Source of the DNA: Montifringilla adamsi | Taxonomy: Eukaryota; Chordata; Aves; Passeriformes; Passeridae | Length of the DNA stretch: 64,000 nucleotides | Assembly: GCA_017590115.1 (NCBI GenBank) | Contig: JAGGNK010013558.1 | Location: 7,359,969 to 7,423,968 of the forward strand | Direction: 5' to 3' | In this document: in pieces, positions 57,705 through 64,000 of the stretch | Layout: the number at the start of each line of letters is the position of its first letter | Position numbering within the stretch: the stretch's first letter is position 1 | The notes under the pieces: generated by a model | What the model was told of the DNA's origin: nothing | Databases searched by the model: none | The model's input: only the letters and a program-made list of their open reading frames with translations | Position numbers and translations under genes: made by a program

Positions 57705-60112
57705 AGTTTTCCTTAGTAAAAGTGTTACTTGATATTTTATTTTCGGTGTCTCTGAGGAGTGGCTCAAAACAAGGAAGATAAAAACTGCAGCACCTCATTT
57801 CAGGCTGAGCACGTAGGGTATTGTTGGCACTTGAAGTCATAAAAAGAGGTAGACAGTAAACTGAACTTGTAATTGAATTTCATAAACTTTCCCACTATGT
57901 ATTTATTTATCACTTATGTACCTGGAATTATTTCTTACCTAAATTTCTGTGTCCCACTGCTGAACGCCCATGTTGTGCTGAACACCTCTGTTTTGCTTTA
58001 TTTTCATGGGGTGTGAAACACGTGGTTCTCAGTGCAGTTGCTCTCAGAAGCCTGGGAAGCTGCTGACAAAGCTGCACTGCTGAGTTTGCCCAGCACATTT
58101 ACACCTCTTGAACCCCATGTTCAATGTATGACAAGACTGAAAATACAGCTGCTGTTGGTCAGGAGGCAAACTGCTGCTCTTACAAAGGACTGCATGCTAG
58201 ATGAAAGTCAGTCAAGTTCAATTAGTGTGGAAGTTGTGTTCTGGAGGGATTAAATGGTTTCTGTTCTAGCAGGTTGATCACTGATTGCCACCTGAGAGCA
58301 ATGAAAGCTTGGCTGGGCAGTTCAGAGAGTTAGGTTAGAGCTGGATTTAGAGTAATGGTGCCCATGCAAACTACTGGAAGTGGAACCACAGAAATTACTG
58401 CTGTCATTTACAGGGTCTCTAGGGAGACTAAAATCAAAACATCAGTGGAAGTGGAATCTTGCAATACTTGGTAAGTTTGACTTCAGTTTTTGTCTATGTT
58501 GTTCCCTAAGAGATATGAATTCTTTACTGGCACTAGATATACTTAATGGATAAGGAAAGATATTCACAGGTATTCACAAAGCTTTGAAATAACAGTAATG
58601 GGAATTGAAGATTTGAAATAAATGTCTGCTAAATTTTTTCCATGTCCAGGAAATGACTGCTCCTGAATACATTTACTTCTTATTCTGACCATCTGCAAGA
58701 GCATGGGCCCTGCCACTTCTGGGTGCCCCTAAGAGAGGGCACACTGTGAACACCCCTGGGAGTCAGAGCTTTTCTGCTTTGTCAGTGTCTCCTGCTGATC
58801 ACTTGGGATGCCTGAATTCTGCAGTAGAACCCAGAAGTCTCTTTTCTTTTGAATTCTCAGAAGACAAAGGAAATCCCAAAAGCCTCATCATGCTTCTTTA
58901 TGAATCACAGCTGTTCCTACCTGCAGAGTCTGCTTATAGACCAGTTCTTCCTAGCTGATATGACGTTTATCCCTGGGAGTTTTAGAGCACCAGCTGTGGA
59001 GATTATTTATAAAACTGACTCTAATCCAAAAGTCTTTATTCCTTATGTTCAAATATAGAAGCACTGGAATATAGTTACTGAGAGATAATTGAGAAAATCA
59101 GACCAATGCAGAAAATATGATCAAGTATTTTAAGAGAGTATTTGTAAAAAATGAATAAATCCTAAACAGAGTAAATAAATTACATTTTAAAAGATAACCA
59201 TTTCAAATAACTAGGGAACAATCAATCTTGGACTGTGCAGTGATACAAATGCTCTACCAGTGCAATCCACCAGAGTTGTTGCTCTTACAATTCAGGATCT
59301 AGCTGTGCTCAGTGACAGAGATGTTGTTCATGGATATCCCTGGTCCCTAGGATCCCCCTTGGCTGCCAGCAGAGGCCTGGGCTCTGACCTCTGAGAGACT
59401 CCTGCCTGTCCTGGAGGCTCTGAGGCCTCTGCAACAACCAGCTCAGATGGTTTTCTGGCAGTGCTGCCAAGTGGCCCAAGTTCCTCAGGGTTTCTCTGAA
59501 GAGATGACTCAAGTGTCACTGGAAGTTGACCAAAATTCCAGGTAGGTTCAGGGGGTGCTGGATACTGTAATTATCCACAGTTTGAAGGGTGAAAGTAAAT
59601 TTTTATGGGCAATGGAAGATAATGTTTCCTATTATACTCTGTGGGACATTTTAAATCACTGCCTAAAACACTGGATTCTACTTTAGCTGGAAATAAAATA
59701 GGGACTCCCCAGAGCTCCTGTTAATAGAATGGTTTTGAATTTCCTTTTATCTGCATAGCAATACACTGGGAAAAAAAGATTTTCATCAGTAAAGCCGCAG
59801 ACTTCTGGCTAGGCTGCCAGGCTATTGCACCACATGAAAGCAAGAAAAGTGTTACATACACTGCAGCTCACTACAGCCTTTTAACAATTTGCAGTTTGGT
59901 GTGCTGGTCTAGGAGATTAACTCCCCATGTTTGCTGAAAACTATCACCAGGGGATGAGTGACAGACCTCAGTCTATTCTGCTTCCTCACTTTTTGCAGTT
60001 TACAGACACAATAGCATAAAACAATCCCACTGAGCTACTTGCTTATAGCCTGCCTTATGATAGGTTATACAACTGAAGTTGGAAGTAAGATAGTTTACAG
60101 CACAGACTGTAA

Positions 60113-60130
60113 AATAATAATAATAATAAA
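60113..60130. repeat. (TAA)n microsatellite
   Basis: About five ATA/TAA units running into a short A stretch. Confidence 0.85.
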
Positions 60131-61975
60131 AAAATTCCATTAAAATTATTCATGTTAGCAACCATCCTGCTTTGGAATAGGTCCTGAATATTTAAAAGTC
60201 AGTAACAGCTTGCTCAGTCTCTACCAAATAAAACAATCTGGCTTTGCTTTACACAAAACCCACAGTCAAGGCAGAATGAATCCCTTGAGATCGAGATTTC
60301 CAGCTTCAAAGAATAAGTAAACCCCAGGCTTGAGTTTCTAAGTATTTCAATTAAAATTCTTCTGATAAATCAAAAGCAAGACAACCTCTAGTTCATAATA
60401 GGAAGAATTCTGGCTTTTAAAACACTTTACAGAAAAATGGCTATATTAAAGAGGAAAGCACTCTCATTTTTTATAAACTGCTTCTCCACCTCTATGGTGT
60501 AGGCGGGATAGAGTAAAATCAGTGGAGAAGGTCAGTGTGTCAGAAGCCACTGTAGCACAGCTGACAATCCCAGGCAGTCCCCAGGAGTTCACCTGTGCTG
60601 GGGAAGGCTCAGAGGTCACCTCCATGCTGGGCTGGGGTGGGACCCTGGCCCCAGCAGTGCTGCTGCTGCCACAGCCTGGGGTTCAGAGGTCTCAGCCCAA
60701 GGGAGGAGGTTGCCATTTATAGTGGGGATGACTGGAAACACCCTTTTCATAGGAGCACTCTGCAACTTGGTTTAGCATTCAACAAGGTTTTAAGAGTTTA
60801 TGATGATGTTTCGTTTCTGTAGCTCAAAACGTAGAGCCGAGCCCTGCAGTTGCAGATAAGAAAATGACAGGATCCCCAGAGGAACAACATCCTAAAAGGA
60901 TAGCATCCTAAAACCTCTGCCTCTAAATTTCTGATTTGGAATTGTCCCCACTAAACATAATACATGCCAAGTAATTTAATCCATTTTGGTGTTTGCAGAC
61001 AGATAGTGCATATCTTTTAAATAATTCTACATTCTTTTCTTGAAATCCCGGATTTCATGTGAATTTTAGCCTGGGGATTAGGGAGGCTCCTCTCAGATGT
61101 AATGGGTGAGTGCAGCATCTATGTAACTAGGTCACAGTGTACTTAGGCATATTTAGTTATCTGTTCTTGTGTTCTTCCCTACTTTAGTGGCACAATAAAC
61201 AAAAGAGGGAATGAAGTTGGATTTGTTATCTCCTTTCTAAGGATGGCAGAAGAGATTTCATAGTGGAGTTTTTTTGCTTCATTTTCTAACAATGTTTGTG
61301 ATTTTTTTTTTCCATTTTGCATTTTGTAAGCAGTGACGTGCAGGAATTAAATGCCTCCCTTCTTTTCACCAGACCACGATAAACAGGAAAATGCAAAGGA
61401 TTCAAGATGATGATCCAGAAAGAGCAAGAAATTGCATTACTTTCCTTTCCCCACAGAGTGTCCCCATTTCACTGTTCGTTGCTCAACAGGCGACCACCTC
61501 TGAGTAGGCAGAAGTCCATTTTGCAGAGAAGCCTACAAAGGTTACTTACACACGTATTTGTCACTTTCTAAAAGGTATTTTATTGCAGTTAATAAGGCAA
61601 ACTGAAGTTCTCTTTTACTTATCATAGAGGTTTTATCTGTCTTGGTGACTTGAAGATCAAACAAGGTTTTTTTAATGCATATACACACACACACTGGATT
61701 TATTGTCAAAACTTTTGTTCTTTGGTGTATATAAGGCTGTAAATACAATACTTAAACTTAAGTTCCTAGATAATCGATATCATCTTTATATTTTAATTAT
61801 TTAGATACTAATTAATTTTGATATATTGGATATAAAATTTTATAGTTTAGAATTAATGGAAAATTGTAGGTTTTAACTTTATAAGTCTTGTGTTGTTGGC
61901 AAGAGTATCTGAGTGCATGAAGGCTGCTTTTTCTGAGATACGTCACCATATACATGCTTTAGATGTAAGCTGAAA

Positions 61976-62003
61976 AATAAATGTGCACTCAAAAAAAAAA
62001 AAA
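61976..62003 (+). other. AATAAA followed by A13 tract
   Basis: AATAAA at 61976-61981, nine bases, then thirteen A (61991-62003). This arrangement can be the 3' end of an old retrocopy or a chance A stretch that would trap oligo-dT priming. The sequence before it has no coding similarity I recognise, and I see no clear target-site duplication. Confidence 0.35.
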
Positions 62004-63127
62004 TCAAATAGTCTCACTCGGTTTCATAACTAAGAGCTTGTTTTGAACTTTAAAAATTTTGTTCCAGTATAGATATGACACTAGAGTGGCCTTTGTACAG
62101 CTGAGACTTTTTTTGATCAGTTCACTAATAATTCGTCTTGCAAAGCTTAGAAAAATGTGTTTCATCAGCCAGTGATTTGCAATGTGAATAGACAAAGGCA
62201 CAATCATTCTCAGACTTGTGTCACATGGAAGAAAACTAATGTAATGGGCTACAGATAAAAACTTACACTCTTTCATGGATCAATTCGTAAGCCAATATAT
62301 TTTGCACTTTTTTTCCTACAAACAGTTTTGTATTCATTTCAAATTGAAGTTAAAACATGAATAAACGATTAATTAGATTCTGGTTTGTATTTTGTACTTT
62401 ACATCATGTGGCTAAGTGGCTAGTGCAGAAGTTTAGACAGTCCTAATTTTTGCTGATTAAAAGCAGAAAGGAAACAGACGTGTGCTGGTGAGGCCTGGTT
62501 TGCATCACCAGAACAGACGCAGCATTCACCAGCAGGCAGAGCAGTTTGCACTGAAATGGCTTCAATGACTCATGCTGAACTGTTTCAGCTACAGCTACAA
62601 CCCAGGCAGGTCGGCAGACATGCTCTGCATCTGACAGAGCCAGAAGGGACCAGCTTAACACATTTTCCCAGAGTAGTATCAGCTGCATAACCAGCCAGGC
62701 TAAAAAAGCATAAAAAGCACATCTCGGTGTAACTTATAAACATGCACGTGTTCAGTTCTACTACCAACAAAGAGAGGTGTGGAGGAGGAGAACAAATGAG
62801 TCTGGAGCAGGGGTGTAACTCCAGCAGAACAGCAAACCCAGATTTTCGTCTCAGGCCTGACAGAAACTCCCTCCAGCCTTGATAAATAGTCCTGTTTATC
62901 ACAGTGGTGCTGTGAAATGTACAAGGTTGCAGAATTAGCAGTCAAATTTGTTCAACATGAAAAGAGGCCTTTTAGAAAAATGAATTGTCATATTTTTTCC
63001 CTCATAGTAAGTGGGGGAATTGAATTTACTGATGCTGGAATACTGTTGCAAGCTAAAACTATTGCATTCCAAACTTCCTTAAAGTGTTCCTTTTTTTCCA
63101 GAAGAAAATTATTTCAGAATGACAGCA

Positions 63128-63215
63128 CCAAAAGGACTTTGGAGGTCTTGACTTTGAGTCCAGCCTCTTGCATAAAGCAAGTCTAATGCTGAACTGGGAC
63201 CAGGCAATTCTGGGG
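63128..63215 (+). mobile_element. Possible degraded CR1 LINE fragment
   Basis: CAAAAGGACTTTGGAGGTC followed by GAGTCCAGCCTCTTGCATAAAGCA resembles the CR1 3' region as remembered (GGAGGTC...AGTCCAACC TCCTGCTCAAAGCA). The match is imperfect and short, and no 8-bp terminal repeats are visible, so this would be an old truncated copy. Confidence 0.4.
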
Positions 63216-63539
63216 TTTGCCCCATTGGAAGCTCATTTCAAATTATGGGTCTAATTTTTCTGTCACACTATTCTGTGAAGAGCTTTGTGTCTCTTTTCTT
63301 GGTAACTTCCACTTAGGTGTTGGAAAGTTGCTAACGAGCTACCCCTAAGTCTTCTTAATTAATGCCAGCTTTTGAGAGGAAGAAATATTGGAGTAATTTT
63401 AAGTCCAACCAATGAGCAGTGAGGCTTATCAAGTGGTGAATTGCATGTCATAATGAGAACTTCTGTGGATTTTTGGGAAATATTTGGGATGCTGGTGTAG
63501 CAAGCACCTGAGCCAGTGAATTAGTTCCTTTCAGACGCC

Positions 63540-63960
63540 ACATCTGCTATTTCTAATGAGAGTTTAGAAGCGAGTCCAACAGGATTCTCACAGACTGCTC
63601 ACAAAAGACCTGAGCCAGTTGAAAGCGGAATTTGGATGAACAGCAAAACAGACATAATTTTTTGCAAGTAGAGCACTGGGTTAAATCTGAATTCCCAGCT
63701 CCCATTTCTGATGCAGACAATGTCCCCGTAGGAATCCTCACAGACTCAGTGACATCAATCTGCGCATCCATAATTACAGTCTACATGCCATTACACGGCA
63801 GCCGTGCACAAAGCTCCTGCAGCCCTGGGAGAATCAGCTGGGCCTGCAGCAAGCTCTGTCACAGAAAATGCAAATCTCTTCACAAATAAGGCACATCTTC
63901 CTCCAAATATAGACAAGCTCACGCCCACCTTGCTAATAACAGGCTCTGCTTCTCTTCAGT
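63540..63960. promoter_or_regulatory. Candidate intergenic regulatory block
   Basis: About 400 bases of high-complexity sequence with a short imperfect internal repeat (63581-63596 and 63730-63746, sharing CTCACAGACT) and TAATTAC, TGACATCA and ATGCAAAT-like motifs. It looks like a distal conserved element between genes. Conservation was not tested. Confidence 0.25.
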
Positions 63961-64000
63961 AAGATTACACAGAATCAAGCAGCACATCCCATGAGAATAC

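Larger units (their letters stand above)
52131..57725 (+). other. PRTG: PRTG 3'UTR (predicted extent)
   Basis: Sequence after the stop, up to the first AATAAA with a convincing GU-rich downstream element (signal at 57699-57704). It starts GC-rich, then becomes AT-rich. It holds a TG repeat (52568-52592), a T tract (57219-57261), and seed-complementary sites for let-7, miR-125, miR-124 and miR-9 listed separately. The end point is inferred; an earlier AATAAA at 54920 or a later one at 58617 could be used instead. Confidence 0.6.
57726..64000. other. Downstream intergenic region
   Basis: No exon with a recognisable domain, no CpG-rich promoter and no RNA gene is seen on either strand. In mammals the next gene after the PRTG 3' end is PYGO1 on the same strand, but its CpG-island first exon is not in the window. 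The region holds a TAA repeat (60113-60130), an AATAAA followed by an A13 run (61976-62003), a weak CR1-like relic (63128-63215) and a block of complex sequence at the end (63540-63960). Confidence 0.75.

Noticed and set aside
57726..64000. First exon of PYGO1, the expected next gene
   Set aside because: No CpG-rich start region and no recognisable pygopus N-terminus was found on the + strand. The gene probably begins beyond the window.

Overview
The window is vertebrate nuclear DNA and holds most of one gene on the + strand: PRTG (protogenin), a DCC/neogenin-family receptor with immunoglobulin (Ig) and fibronectin type III (FN3) domains. Eighteen coding exons between 5234 and 52130 join in one open frame. 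Every intron has GT and AG ends, and the phases match throughout. They encode 1,044 residues: Ig2, Ig3, Ig4, five FN3 domains, a juxtamembrane stem, one membrane span and a cytoplasmic tail ending at a TGA. The signal peptide and Ig1 are absent, so the window opens in the intron before Ig2. By comparison with mammalian PRTG as I remember it (20 exons), these are exons 3-20.

The organism is most likely a bird. Introns are compact except one, interspersed repeats are almost absent, one weak CR1-like relic is visible, there are no Alu, B1 or L1 elements, and GC-rich pockets sit in AT-rich DNA. Another sauropsid is not excluded and no species can be named.

Layout: 1-5233 intron before Ig2; 5234-9650 Ig2-Ig4; 9650-16139 FN3-1, FN3-2 and the first half of FN3-3; 16140-40612 a 24.5 kb intron inside FN3-3, with a GC-rich minisatellite near 38.3 kb; 40613-47882 the rest of FN3-3 to FN3-5; 48441-52130 membrane span and tail; 52131 to about 57.7 kb a long 3'UTR; about 57.7-64 kb intergenic sequence with no recognisable exon.

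I see no new multi-gene system. The most interesting signal is in the 3'UTR. Four perfect 8-mer matches to the miR-9 seed lie within 860 bases. The same UTR has sites for let-7 (one 8-mer, three 7-mers), miR-125/lin-4 (two 8-mers, one 7-mer) and miR-124 (two 7-mers). For a gene whose family role is to hold neural progenitors undifferentiated, this suggests dense control by developmental-timing and neurogenic microRNAs. Other points are a tandem splice donor that would truncate the tail, a furin-type motif next to the membrane, a GC-rich C-terminal extension, and several intronic or intergenic stretches that look like enhancers. No alignment was possible here, so conservation claims are inferences.
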